Shown here: in pieces, positions 24,056 through 36,079 of the stretch
Layout of the letters: each line of letters begins with the position of its first letter
Numbering within the stretch: position 1 is the first letter of the stretch
Source of the DNA: Avena insularis
Lineage: Eukaryota; Streptophyta; Magnoliopsida; Poales; Poaceae
Direction: 5' to 3'
Length of the DNA stretch: 64,000 nucleotides
Assembly (NCBI GenBank): GCA_023614405.1
Contig: CM042685.1
Coordinates: 88,402,684 to 88,466,683 of the forward strand
Translations under genes and position numbers: made by a program
Notes under the pieces: model-generated
The model's input: only the letters and a program-made list of their open reading frames with translations
Told to the model about the DNA's origin: nothing
Database searches by the model: none

Positions 24056-27000
24056 CCTTCTGTCCATCTGGCTAAGTTATTGCAACATATATGATCCAGG
24101 CAGAGCCCATATTGCCATGTGGCTGCACTAGAAGCTTCTCAACACTTTAACATCTCAAATCTCTTTGTTCCTGGGTGGCTTTACACAAGTGTGATACACA
24201 AGGTAGCCATGAATATGGTCCTTGTGTAACCACTCAACATAACCATTCTCACCATTCCACCCAGGTGATTCATTCACTTAGTAGTTTTATTAAGCAAAAA
24301 CACAAGTCATAGACTTTGTATAATGTCATGGCATGAATAATCCACCCTTGTTTTCTACTAGCTAGGCTAAGCATACTAGTAGCAAGAATCTTAACTTAGG
24401 GAAAATTATACTAAGGTATCATCTACTAGGATTTCCCAAGGCATAGTTAACACATAGAAAATTCCATGCAAGTCAAACTTAAAATATCACTAATGCATAG
24501 TTAAAATAATAGGACAAAATATATGAAGCACCACTTGCCTTTTTAGTAGAGAAACTAGGTTCACTCCTTGATCTTGCAATTGCCACACTCTTCAAAGTTC
24601 ACTACAATTCAATCAAGCAAGGCACAAATTCAAAACTAGCATTCAAACAATTCACCACATAAAATAATAATAAAAAGAAATGCATGAAAGCATGCAAAAG
24701 ATTGTTTTATTTGGAAAATTGGTTTCTAATAAGGTTTTAAACATTTTAAAACACCTACTAGTCATTTATAAGAGTGGCAAAACCATTTAAAAACAAGTTA
24801 GTGAAAATGGCCATTTTAAATTATATTTTGTTTTGCTAGAAATGCTTTTATTCAAAGGAATAATTTCTAGTGTTAGCCAAAAATTTTTTTAAACACAAAT
24901 GTTAGTGTTTAAGGTCAAAGTGTTTAAAACTATCATTTGCAAAAGGATTCACTCAAAAAATCATTTTTATATCATAGCCACATTTTTGTTTTACTAAAAA
25001 TGCTTTTAATCAAAGTAATAATTTTCTAGGGTTAATCAAATATATTTTTGAATCCAAAAGTTAGTGTTTAGGATCAGAGTGTTCAAATCAAACCATTTGC
25101 AAAAGATTGTACTCAAAAATCATTTTTAGAATAATTTTTATATCCAAAATAGCCCTACAAATACTAAACTAAGGGCATGGTTGCAAAGGTTTCAATTTTC
25201 TGAATCCAATGATATAAAATTTGTAGATTTTGGACGTGTAGATCAAAAGTTATAGGTTTTACAAAATCAAACATCTAATATAACTTTTTCTATTTTTAAA
25301 ACAAAAACTAGGCCACGTGGTGTGTTCTTATTGGTCCATACCGGTTCATCCGGATCGCGCTACATGGAGCATTGGATCTAAATAGATCTGTGTGGCTTAG
25401 ATCGAGCGTTCCGCTTCAGTTAAGTGATTCTATCGTGTCTCTACAATCTGGATCTGACGGTCCTAAGCAGTTGGTCACAATCTAGCGGTGCTAGCTCGAC
25501 GTCGCGCGGCGGCGGAGCTCTGGCGATGGCGGTGTGGCGTTTCTAGGAAGCAAGGAAGGGATCGGAGGGGCTTACCGTGCTCGCGGGGTTATCGCAGTTC
25601 TCAAGGTGGCCGTGAGAGGGACAGGGGCGCACAGAGTTTCCGGCAATCGATCGCTGGAGTTCACGATGGCGTCGGGCACGCACGGGTCTTGTCGGAGACG
25701 AGCCTCCAGATCACGCATGGATGATTGGCGAGCACCTAGAGATTCACAGGACACGGGCGAGTAAGATGGTGTGAGCCAGCGGTCGAGGCGCGCACGGGGT
25801 CAAGTGATAGAGCTCACCGGAGTTGCGGCAGAGGACGGTGGAGGTTAGACGTTGTCCTTGCCGACGTTTTGAAGCGCGTACGGGCTAGCTGAGGATGCTG
25901 GCAGGTACACACGGCGATGGCGGTCAAGCTCATGTGCACTATGGGGTAAGGGAAGAGTCAACGTCGCAGAAATTCGACGGGGAAGCTCGTCGGAGTATCA
26001 GTGGATTCGAGCAGAAATTGATGCATCCTAGGGGCGGAGAGGGTGTGGCGAGTGAGGGGAACGAAAGAGGGGGAAGGGGCGATTATGAGGGCATGGTCAC
26101 AGACTGGAATTACTCAGCCATTATCGCGAATTGAAGCAGTCATTCAACGACAGAAAATGGCAGAGAGGAATTTGGGGGCGGGTCTCGCGCTAGAGAAAAC
26201 GATGACGAGGCAGGTGTGGGGTCGCGGAGTCAGTGAGAGAGGGGGTACGGGTTTGAGTGAGAAAGCGGGCTCGCAGGGAGAGAGAGGTGACGGGTGGGCT
26301 TGTTGGGCCAAGATGTTGGGCTAGGGTTTCTGGCTGGTTTGTTTTCTATTTTTTTCTCCTTATGTTTTCTTTTTCCTTTTCCTTTTCTATTTTCTGTTTT
26401 GATTTTATTCAAATGATTCAAACACTCATTTGTTTTCAAATCTTTCCCAAATTTCCATTATGTTTTTATACTATTTAACAATGTATTTTTAAAATCCATT
26501 TTAAAATATTTTCTTATATTCTCTTATGGTTTATTATTTATTTAAATTAGACATTTGTCTTTATTTAAATAAGATTTAAATATGTTTCCAATCTATATTA
26601 TTTTATTCAAATGATTTAAACATATATTTAAATTCAAATGTTTCTCAAACCTTTTCAGTAAGTTTATATTGCTTAGTAATGTGTTTAAAATTCCATTTTA
26701 GATTATTTAAAATATTATTTTATGGATTAATATTTATTTAAATGAGGTTTGTGTCTTTATTCAAACCATTGATTCAAGCTCCCATTTGAATTCAAATTTC
26801 ACCAAACTTTTTCAGTAGGTTTAAACTATTGATTAGTGTGTTTAAATAATTCACTTTGAATTATTTCAAACATTTTATTATGATTTAATATTTATTTAAA
26901 TGAGGATTTTGTCTTTATTTAAATGAATTTGAATATGGTTCCAAACCATATAATTCTTTTTAATTAATCCTTTATTCTTTTTAAGTTAATTAGATAACTT

Positions 27001-28078
27001 TTAATCCACTTTGTCTATTTCAATTATTATTTTCTCATGATTTAATTAATCATTTACATTAGGAATTTTGTCTTTATTAAAATTAAATATGGTTCAAGTC
27101 CATATAATTTTTATTCAAATAATCTTTATTCCTTTATTTTTTTTGGATTATATTGTATTCCATTTGTTTAAGGTTGTCTTATGAATAATTTTCTTGGGAT
27201 TTTATTATTTATTTTAGGCAATTTGTCTTTATTTAAATAAAATTGAATATGGTTCAATCCATATAATTTTATTTAAATAATCTTTTATTCCTTTTTATTA
27301 AGTAAACTTTCATTTGTTTATGGATTTGTCCAAGATTTAATTGTCTTTTGAATATGTTTGTTATTTATTTATTTATTTATTTATTTATCTGTCTTATAAA
27401 ATCCATATCTTTTTATTTATAGCTCCAAAATTGGTGATTCCAATTTGTATAATTTTATTTAATATTTGTTTATCTTTTTAAATCCTTTCAGGATCACTTT
27501 GCGCACAAATTGGTATTGATTTTAGTTAGGAGCTTTATTAGCCTTGTAATTTATTTTCCTTTATCTTATTAAATTCATAAGTTTTTATCCATGGCTCCAA
27601 ATTGAATGAAACCAATTTCTATGGTTTTATTTTTTTAGATTATCATTTTTAATCATTTATAAATGTTTGTTGCTGAATTTTTATATGGAACAAATCCATA
27701 GTCTTAGGGAGATCTTGGAAATGATTTCCTTCATTTAGGGTTTAAGGGTTTTGATTTAACTTTTCCAAGTGTTTAAATTCAAGATTCTTTCCATGCATAA
27801 AATGCATTTGATCTTTGGAAATGATTTCTTTCATTATAATTTGGGGTTTTGGTTTAACTTTTCCATGTGTTTAAATTTCAAGATACATTCATTGATGAAT
27901 GCATTTCACTTGATTGAAATTTTGTTGGATGCCCTTTTCATTCAAATTTTGTTCAAGAAGGGTTTTGATGTTTCCATCTAGAAGCAAAAAATTTCTTTTC
28001 ACCCTAAATTTCAACAATTAATTCTTTCGTTTATTTATTTTTCACATTTCAAAATTTGGAAAATTTTGGGATGTGACA
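24056..28078 (-). repeat. 5' LTR of the long-LTR element, second segment
   Basis: After the second CCTTC copy the host LTR resumes with TGTCCATCTGG, matching about 3510 onward of the intact copy. It ends ATGTGACA at 28078. The two segments together give about 4776 bp against 4795 bp for the other LTR. The GC-richer middle (about 25300-26320) and the AT-rich repeats (26400-28020) are conserved. Chance frames here are not genes. Confidence 0.93.
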
Positions 28079-28214
28079 GATGCTTTGGGCATCCCCAAGT
28101 TTTGATGCTTCTACCTCTTGAATATTTATTGGAGTGACACGGGGTGGCATCCCCAATCTTGAGATTTCTTGTGAAGCTCTCCTTAACTCCCCGGCAACGG
28201 CGCCAGAAAATATT
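28079..28214 (-). other. Start of internal region with primer-binding site, minus-strand LTR element
   Basis: The minus strand reads TGGCGCCGTTGCCGGGGA at 28205-28188, a primer-binding site widely used by gypsy elements of the Fatima, Wham and Sabrina type in Triticeae. The sequence beyond it (CTTGGGGATGCC phrases) is typical of non-coding parts of such elements rather than gag. This copy therefore looks non-autonomous or internally deleted. The first five bases, GATGC, are the second copy of the target duplication of the 25-kb insertion. Confidence 0.75.
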
Positions 28215-29780
28215 TGACGTGGCTCAGTTGAGAGCTTCGTTTGGATACCCCAAGAGGAAGGTGTGATGAGCACAGCAACAAGTTTTCCCTTAGTTATGAA
28301 ACCAAGGTTATCAAACCAGTAGGAGCAAGGAAACAACTCCAAGGTGTTGCTAGAAACTTGGAATCCTACACAACACAAACTCAAGACTTTGCCCCAACTT
28401 ACAGTGAGGTTGTTAATCTCACTGGTTTGATGAAAACAAAGGATTAAGAAGGTAATGGCTGCTGGTAGAAAGTAAACGGTAACGGTAGATGATGTAACAA
28501 TGGTAAAGATTGGACCGGGGTGCATAGTTCACTAGAGGTGTTCTCCTTAAGATAAATACCAAGTTGGGTGAACAAATTACAGTGGGGCAATTGACAGGAC
28601 TGAGCAAGGCATAACAATGCAAATACTAGACATCATGATTCCTATGAGATTTGATTGGGAATTACAACAATATACATAGACCGCCATCCAACTGCATCTA
28701 TGACTAAAAATCCACCTTCAGGTTATCATCTGAAACCCCTCTAGTATTAAGTTGCAATCAACGAATAATTGCATTAAGAAATATGTTTAAAGTAAACAAT
28801 ACAATTGTTCCATGAACAAGAGATTGTTGTTTTCTCCCTAGTAGCAACAAGACATCTATAACCTTAGAGATTCCTATCACTTCCCCAGATTTAATAGAGC
28901 CTTGAACCCACTATCGAGCATAAATACTCCCTCTTGGAGTCACTAGCATCTACTTGGACAAGATAGCTACTAGCAACAGAGAGCATGCAAGATCACAAAC
29001 AACACAGACATGATAGAATCAATAATCAATAAGACTTGATAGAATCAATAATAAATCTGACATAGTATCTCAATATCCATCGTATCCCCGCAAACACAAC
29101 ATGTATGATTACAAATATATGATCTTGATCATGAACGGAGCTCACAAGATCTTAACATGATAGCACAAAGGAGGAGAAACAACCATTTAGCTACTATATG
29201 GACCCATGGTCCAAGGGTGAACTACTCACGCATCATACCGGAGGCTGGCATGGTGATGAAGAACGCCTTCGGGATGATCTATCCCTTCCGACAGGGTACC
29301 GGGAAGAGCTTAAGATCCCCCTCGATCTAGGGATAATGATGGTGGCGGCGACTACGGACTGTTTCATGGAGATCTGATCAGGTGATTAGGGTTTCTGCAT
29401 CGGGGGCTTTTATAGGTGAAGAGGCGAGGCAGGAGGGCGGCCAGGGGGCCCACACCCTGCCCTGGCATGACCTAGGGTTGGCTCGTGCCTGGGGGGGTGT
29501 CCGCCCTGTGGCGCCCCTCCGTCTCTCCTCTGGACTCTGTGTTATCCTTGGTGAAATATTGACTTTGGATTTTGTCCTATCCAATTCCAAGAATATTTCC
29601 TTACTAGCTTTTCTGAAACCAAAAACAGCAGAAAATAGGCAACTGGCACTGTGGCATCTTGTTAATAGGTTAGTCCCGGAAAATGTATAAAAATACCTCA
29701 AAGTGTAGACAAAGCATATCAAAGTTGATAGTAAACAAGCAATGAACATCAAAAATGATAGATACATTTACAACATATCA
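28215..29780 (-). repeat. 5' LTR of the minus-strand non-autonomous element (1566 bp)
   Basis: On the minus strand the LTR begins TGATATGTTGTAAATG and ends GAGCCACGTCA, about 9 bases before the primer-binding site. The wording along its length (GGGACTAACCTATTAAC, ATACCTTGGTTTCAT near the end) resembles known Triticeae LTRs of this class. The exact inner end is inferred from the TG...CA rule. No second LTR copy was found, so neither the partner nor a target duplication can be confirmed. Confidence 0.7.
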
Positions 29781-29785
29781 GGGAC

Positions 29786-32640
29786 ATCCCTCTGGTGCCC
29801 AACATCTCCTCACACTCCGAATACATGAAGTCATCTAGACCCCGCCATGTTGTGTTCAAGGGGTCCAAGATCTTGCGCACGAGCTCCATGGATGCCTTGA
29901 CCTCGCGATCGGGGCGAAGATCTGGCACGGTGAAATCCTTAACCCCCAGGAGGGGAAGGACCACGGAACCCTGTTTAGCGAGAGAAGAGAAGGACTTACG
30001 TTGAGCATCTAGCACCTCGCGAGCCTGCTGCTCGTGCTCCTCGTGGGCCTGGTTGCCTGAAGTTGCGGCATCCTTCAGGTACATGACGTCATCGTGGAGA
30101 CCTTTAGCCTCCTGAAGTGAGTCATTCCGGAGCTTCTCCGCTTCCTCCAAAGCATCACGAAGCTTCGAACTCTCCTCCCACTCCTTGGCAAGGGACCCCT
30201 AAGCCTCCGACAGCCTAGCGGCGGACTCTTGGGCCTGGGCGTCAAGCTCCCTCTGCCGCCAGGTCGTGGCCTCCTCCCAAGCAGAGATCTCTCTCTCGCG
30301 AGCCACCAGGGCATGCTTGAGCTGGGAGGACTGGGTTTCAGCATCGGCAACAATCTTCTTCGCATGTGTCGAGGCATCTTGGAGTGCGCCCTATGCATGA
30401 AGGCATGATTTCTCTTGCTCCAACTCCATCGCCCTCCTGGCTCGATCAAGCTGCGCCCAGTCCAGGACCAACTGGCGGTCCTCGCAAAGGGCAGCCACCA
30501 GAAACTAGTATAGCTCAGCATGCACACCTAATACAAGCTTACCCGGGATTTTGATGCGGGGGATGTACCCCGGCTCTATCATGACCAGTACCTAGGACGC
30601 ACCAAATACCTTGCCAGTCGGGCTCTTCTTAGGGGTCCCCGGCCAGTGTGTGGGAGTCAAGGGGGCTGACTCAGGATACGTGCGGCCCTCAGGGCCATGG
30701 AAAACGGCTACCACAGAGCCATCTGAGCACTGATCTGGAGCAGGCCTCGAGTCGACAGGGATCGTGCTCCTCGGCAATTCTGGAGCCGTGGTTGCATCCG
30801 TCCTCGGCACAACGTCCTTGACCTCGCCTTCAACCGAGGGAGCAGCCTCAAGAGTGGTCTCCATGAAAGGGTCCACGCCCACCTCGACCACTTCAGCAAT
30901 GGCGGGCAGTAGAGAGAAGGGGCAGAAATCGCACACTCCTGGGAAGCCACTGTGCGTGCCCTTCCATGTCCGTAAGGCCCTGGGCCTTCTCAAGCTGGTC
31001 CAAGTGGCAGACCACCGGATGTTCCTACTGGGTATATGTCCTCTTTAGCCGCTGTTGCTTCCGCAGGCAATCCTAACTACGGAAGTTCTAGAGAGTGAGA
31101 TAAGACACAAGGATGTGGGGAAGGAAGAAGGTGCATGAAGCAGCTTACCTGGAAGCATTTGCATGTAGAGGCCACACTCCCCAGTCACCACGGCTGGCAC
31201 CAAGAGGAACGAAGGGCCTCGTGGAGGGCTCCCCACTATTCCCGTACGCGGTCCCCTTTGAAGGAGAGCCTCAACCCTCGTCGAGGCCAATGGGAGTCAC
31301 CGCATGCACATTTCTTCCGAGGCGCCTCCCGAGGGTTGGCGTCGCTGGCGGAACTCCTCACCTCCATGGCGTCCCTCGCGGAAGACACTTGAAGGATCTC
31401 AGGCGGGGCAACAACAGGAGGATGCGCGCCCAAAGTGTTCGAGCATCTCCTAGTGTGGTCAGCGGGGAGTATTCCCCACTCGTCGAACTGGCTGAGTGCA
31501 GATCGTATTCTTCCTGGTGTGGGTGAAGGTAGAGGGGAAAAACCTTCTCGGGCAGCTCGGAGGCCGTGGAAGTGTGTAGGAGCTAATGAATAAACCCCAC
31601 CACCAATGGGTCATTGGTGATGCCATTGTCCAGGGCCAAATGGTCCTGCGCAGCAAGGTCCCACAGATCCTTACTGTGCTTCTACAACGGGGCAATCCTG
31701 AGGCAAAGATATTCCATGGCCACTAGAGGCCCAGTCATGCCAGCGGAGTTGCGCAGCTTGACATAGGCTGTTAGAGCATCGACCTTTTCCCCCTCCAGGC
31801 TTGCCGAGGACCACTGATGGCTGACCTTTTATACCAGCATGGTGGGCATCTGGAGGCGGGGGTTGTCCTCCTGCACATCCATCAGGAGCCATCGCTTCTG
31901 GAAATCCTCGACGCGCTTTGACCAGTGCATTTTGGGCCCAAACATCCCCTCCTTCGCGAAGGAGGCACATCCGTCTATGCGCATGGTGGAGGTCAGGCGA
32001 AGGGCATACATCTGGCGTAGGAGAGCCATAGAAGGCTTCACCCCTCACGAACATCTCACACTAGAAGGAGAATATGGCAGCAGTGGTGATGGAGTTGGGC
32101 TACAGGTGGAGAGCGCAGATCTGGTAATGCTCCAGAACCACCAAGAAGAAGGGGAGAATGGAGGTATCAACCCCGCGATGATGATGTGGTAGCAGAACGG
32201 ACGCACCGGGCCAGGGAGGGTCTCCAGATCCACCGACCCAGGCCAAACCCGAGTCTCCCCCACTCATTCCAACTTGAAGCAAGCTGCGAACGACACCGTT
32301 CAAGCACTTCCCATGTTTCATCTTCCTCCTCCTCCACGGGGAGGGACCGACAGGCGGAGCTTTCCCTTCATCGTGGCCAGCACTCCCCAACGAGACATCG
32401 TGCATGGTGGGAGTCGGCGGTTGGCGGAAAGGGGAAAATGCGGGTGGAAAGTCGAGAATATGGGGTGGAGGATAATGGATCTCGATAGATGGAAGTCCAC
32501 CCCTCCTTATAGGCGGGTATTGGGCCCAGGCAGGCGCGCTCCTTCTGAGAAGGCGGCTTGGGAGCCTAGAGCGACATGCGTCCTCTGCAGTGCCAGTTTT
32601 CAATACGGCCACTCGACCTTTCGCCCCGCAGGAACTGCTC
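29786..32640 (-). pseudogene. Antisense gypsy-type transposon ORF (PF04195-like) of a Tat element, degenerate
   Basis: The minus strand over about 32260-31800 reads, across frame changes, PFFLVVLEHYQICALHL, then MALLRQMYALRL and KRVEDFQKRWLLMDVQEDNP. This is the pattern of the plant 'putative gypsy type transposon' domain. Toward the 3' end (30150-29800) a long charged coiled coil follows (EEAEKLRNDSLQEAKGL, then EEHEQQAREVL). Upstream (32675-32300) the frame is low-complexity. Tat-lineage elements such as maize Grande are known to carry antisense genes between pol and the 3' LTR. The location just before a plus-strand LTR (32666) fits that arrangement. Many stops and shifts are present. Function is not known. 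Confidence 0.65.
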
Positions 32641-32653
32641 TCTAGGCCAAATT

Positions 32654-32665
32654 CCTGGGGGCTAC
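32654..32665 (+). other. Polypurine tract of the Tat-type element
   Basis: CCTGGGGGCTAC directly precedes the LTR start, here TATCGGACACC. In Tat-lineage grass elements GGGGGCTAC followed by TGTCGG is the usual form, so the second LTR base has mutated from G to A. Confidence 0.65.
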
Positions 32666-33485
32666 TATCGGACACCTGGTACTAGGGTACCCTGGTCCTT
32701 CCATGACTTGCCTGCCTATCGAGGTATTGCCAGGCCTCGCGAGGGTGGAGGAGGCCCCCTCCCGGGGGTCGAAACGCCAGGCCGCCCTAACGTCCTCAAG
32801 AGGGGATCCGCCAGGGGTGTCCCTCTCTATAGGGTCTAGGTCGTAGATATTTTGGCCACACAAAGATGGTGCACTAGGGCGCCAATCATGGGAAGACGAC
32901 ATGATCTATGGTTGCTTTGGATGCCACCTCAGCGCGGTCCCAAGGAGAGGACCCGGTCAAAAACCTAGGCTATCAGGGCCTTGGCTAGCAGAGAGGTGTC
33001 CCTCCCGCTTTGGTGCAAGAAACCAGGAGGAGACACGCCTCAGTAGAAGATGTCAGTGATGATCGAAGCTTAGGTAAGTACCAACGCCTTTTGGGGAGGT
33101 AGACCTAGTCTACCAAAAGAAGCCTCATGGACCAGGCTCTCAAGGAGCGGCACTATGGAAGCCCTCCACTCCCAAAGATTGGGGGAAGAGGCCCGACGCT
33201 GCTATATAAGGATCCCTTCTCCAATCTTAGAATGGGTCGATCCCAGAGATCTCAAACCCTAGACGTTCATCCTCCATTGTACCCACGTGATGCATGCGAG
33301 CTATAAAACAAAGAAGGAGTAGGGGCTTTACCTCCTCACGAGGGTCCCAAACCTGGGAAAAAACCTTGTGTCACCACTCTGTCGTGTGCTTGCTCCACCG
33401 TCACCATCGTCATCGTGACTTCTTGGAACCGTGTGTTCAGCCCCCTCACGAACCAAGGGATCGTTGGGCCCTAGTTTCCTTCACA
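32666..33485 (+). repeat. 3' LTR of the Tat-type element
   Basis: It starts TATCGGACACC and holds a TATATAA box near 33204. Downstream, AAGGAGTAGGGGCTTTACCTC and CCAAACCTGGG are the phrases typical of Tat LTR 3' halves. The end is placed near 33485 (TTCACA) because the following sequence belongs to a different, minus-strand copia LTR. The exact limit is uncertain by tens of bases. Confidence 0.6.
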
Positions 33486-34474
33486 GGAAAAATCTCTGAT
33501 AGAAACAACTTTCAGCTTACTCCGATCAACTTTGGATCCTCTTGGAACGATTCCAGCTCTCTCTCAGAATAGTTCTGCTAGTCTCTCTAGCTTACGCTGG
33601 TGATTCCATCATAACCAAACCGATCTCTGAGTGTCATCAGACCCTTAATTATGTTACCCTATGGCTCGGGAACATCGTAGACATGATTGAGACTTCTCCT
33701 TGAATCAATGATCTATAGCGGGACCGGGATGCCCATAATGTCCCCTGTGCATTCCATGATATCTATTATCATTTGAACCATAAACATTGAGTAAAGTTTC
33801 CTTTGTTACTTCGATACTTGACTTGTCCGAGATCTGATGATTCGTGTCATTATACTTTGTTCAATCTCGTTATTGACAAGTGTTGTTTTACTCATTCCAT
33901 GATATTTCATCTCCGTGATCTAGTCACATGTTGCACAATATTTATGGATGTAATCTCACTGAGTGGGCCCACTGTATCTTCCCATCACGCGGGAGAACAA
34001 ATTCTGATCTTGATGCATGCGCCTCAACATGTCCCTTTGTAATACCCAACATACACCTTTATGATCACCCTGTTACGGTGTGACAGTTGATGCAGTCAAA
34101 GAAGCCTTAGGTGAAACATGATCTCACGATCTAAGGATTAGGATACTTCGTTTCTAACTATTGCAACGATGAACTTTCTAACTTGACCGTGCTGCAATAC
34201 TTATATTGGGTCATATTCATCACATCATTCACCAATGATATGACTTAATTGTCAATTGGCATAAATGCACCATGATCTAGAAACATTGATCATCAATTCC
34301 CAATGAACTAGTATAAATAGAGGCTACTAGGGATTCTGCTTTGTTTATGTACCACACGTGTATCAATGTATCCTCTTGATATAGTTTATATCATGGTATG
34401 AAACTATTATGAACTAATTTGAGATATAACAATAAACACTCATTATTATTTTCCTCTAGGGCATATCTCCTTCA
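33486..34474 (-). repeat. Degenerate Ty1/copia LTR, minus strand, truncated or solo
   Basis: The minus strand begins TGAAGGAGATATGCCCTAG at 34474, the hallmark start of a large class of Triticeae copia LTRs. Further landmarks in order are a GATGTGATGAATATGACCCA-like phrase, GTAACAGGGTGATCATAAAG, ATAACGAGATTGAAC and CATCCCGGTCCCGCTAT. All are decayed. No internal domain or second LTR adjoins it. Its left part reaches into the Tat LTR boundary zone, so it was truncated or inserted there. Confidence 0.65.
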
Positions 34475-35352
34475 ATAGCATGGGAACCCAAAGAAGTGTT
34501 TCAAATAAAATTTTGTATAGATGGTAAATAAAAATAAAAACCAAGGGCTCTTATGGTACATATCCCAAAACTATATTCCTGTCTCTATGTCTATGTTTGA
34601 GTAATGATATATTTATGGAAATGGTAAAATAGTTCGTTGTTGGTTGTATACAAGTATGTTATCTTCTACGATGGTCTTATATATTTATGTATAAGTGCAC
34701 ACATATGTTGGGGAATACATAAGATTGTCATCGTTACATGTTACTAGGAGGAGGGATAGTCGTAGGCATTTTACAGAAACCGTGTCCAAGTCTTAAATAT
34801 GCATGCTATATTAATTCATGGTTGATTAATAAGGGATAAATTATGGGAACTTGAAACTTACAGGTGTGGTTGTACTTTATGTCTTCATAAATCCCTTGCT
34901 TCTACAGTTACATGGCCTTGGGATCAATCACTAGGGGTGTAATTGCACGGTTACACTGCTGCACCTGTTTATGGCTGCTCTCTAGAAGAAACAATAGGGA
35001 CTATCCATGTGCTTCAGTAATTATGACAACCAAACGAATAAAATAGCAACTTACCAGAACACATACTCCTTGGACTTATTTTCTTTTACCTTTACCTGTT
35101 TCTACTTCAGATGCAGTTATTTTACTTTCTATATTTACTTTTAGCACTTTACAATTTTCTAGTTAGAAGTAAAAAAAGTACCTAACACCTTCTATTTTTT
35201 TGCATTGAAGGAATTGCCATAAGTGTACTATAGGGCTTTAGAGAATAGATAATTTACATTTAGCTCCTCGTGGTTTTAACACTCAAATGCTTATCGAATT
35301 ATGCTACAATGATTTCCTGCCCTTGAGGATTATTAGATGGTATTTGAGAATT
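34475..35352. other. Gene-free AT-rich sequence
   Basis: I see no reading frame, RNA gene or terminal repeat structure here. It is probably part of the background sequence into which the GGAAT element inserted; it continues at 54258-54601 and 62621-62796 once the insertions are removed. Confidence 0.5.
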
Positions 35353-35357
35353 GGAAT

Positions 35358-35582
35358 TGACGAGGGCATGCATGTACCTCATGTTGTTCCCATAAAGGAG
35401 GAGGTGAATCCCAACTTCAGGACTACACCAAGATAGAGGTCATGTTATGGGCCATGCTAGGATTTTTATTTTGAGTGTGTTTTGGTTTGGTTTTGTCCAA
35501 CCGACTAGTTTTCTAGTCTCCTATATAAAGGAGTAGGAGGATAGGGTTTACGGGAGTTCATAATTTTGAGAGTTTAGACATT
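35358..35582 (+). repeat. 5' LTR of the GGAAT element, first segment
   Basis: It starts TGACGAGGGCATGCATG and matches 53764-53989. A TATATAAAG box lies near 35522. The last nine bases, TTAGACATT, are the left target duplication of the Mutator-like composite. Confidence 0.92.
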
Positions 35583-35597
35583 GGGTCTCTCTAATTC

Positions 35598-35636
35598 TCA
35601 GCTGACTGAGAATTAACATAATTCTCAGTCAGCTGA
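35598..35636. repeat. 18-bp perfect inverted repeat with 3-base loop at the left transposon end
   Basis: TCAGCTGACTGAGAATTA at 35598-35615 is followed by ACA and then its exact reverse complement at 35619-35636. It overlaps the terminal inverted repeat and could fold into a hairpin or serve as a paired transposase-binding site. The equivalent place in unit B (41366-41403) is degenerate. Confidence 0.9.
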
Positions 35637-35908
35637 CGTCAGGCCATGCCATGCGGTGTTGTTCTCTTTCATTGCTGATTTCCATTGCTCCCCGGCTCCA
35701 TGCGTGATGCGTCCTGCGCAGCTCTGCTTGGATGGTGGCCTCGGTTGCATCCAGCTGCATGCGTGACGAGCCTCAATGTTCCGATGCATGCCTATTTGGG
35801 GACTACTTTCACCTAAAAAATATTTTTTTTCCCTTGCATGCCAAGTGTGGTACTGTACGGGTGTGTTTTAGCCAATTAATAAACTCAACTCTAATTGCAA
35901 AATATCTA

Positions 35909-35989
35909 CTTTTTCCATTTATAAAATAAGTGACTTAAAATTGTCTAGATTCAGATGAATATAGACAAATTATTTTTGAATGAAAGGAA
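35909..35989. mobile_element. Stowaway-like MITE, degenerate
   Basis: An 81-bp insert flanked by TA carries CTTTTTCCATTTATAAAATA at one end and a weak GAAAGGAA at the other. The wording CATTTATAAAATAAGTGAC matches common grass Stowaway elements of the Tc1/Mariner superfamily. Confidence 0.55.
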
Positions 35990-36079
35990 TACTTTGATTC
36001 TAAATATGTTTTGTTAGGCTAAAATAGTCTACCAAAACACGTACATTTACCAAAAAAAGGTATGCAACTCTCGAAAAAA

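Larger units (their letters stand above)
2771..28078 (-). mobile_element. Non-autonomous LTR retrotransposon with 4.8-kb LTRs (minus strand), GATGC target duplication
   Basis: Two copies of a very long LTR (2771-7565 and 9345-28078, the latter interrupted) flank a 1.78-kb internal region. On the minus strand the LTR begins TGTCACATCCC and ends ACCTCTACA. GATGC occurs immediately outside both ends (2766-2770 and 28079-28083), a perfect 5-bp target duplication. The internal region has a primer-binding site, a gag-like frame with zinc knuckles and a polypurine tract, but no protease, reverse transcriptase or integrase. The element must therefore have been mobilised by a partner. Its LTR start and the motif before the 3' LTR (CTCGGGACAAGATTT) resemble those of the Tekay-type chromovirus nested in it, so a Tekay-clade helper is plausible. 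Sukkula-type Triticeae elements also have LTRs near this size, but I do not assert that identity. Confidence 0.93.

Noticed and set aside
25488..26324. Gly/Arg-rich frames in the right copy of the long LTR
   Set aside because: The equivalent frames at 5022-5622 are broken differently, so neither is under coding constraint.
30366..32645. Plus-strand frames that could look like a host gene
   Set aside because: They are shadows of a degenerate minus-strand transposon gene; only the minus strand shows domain wording.
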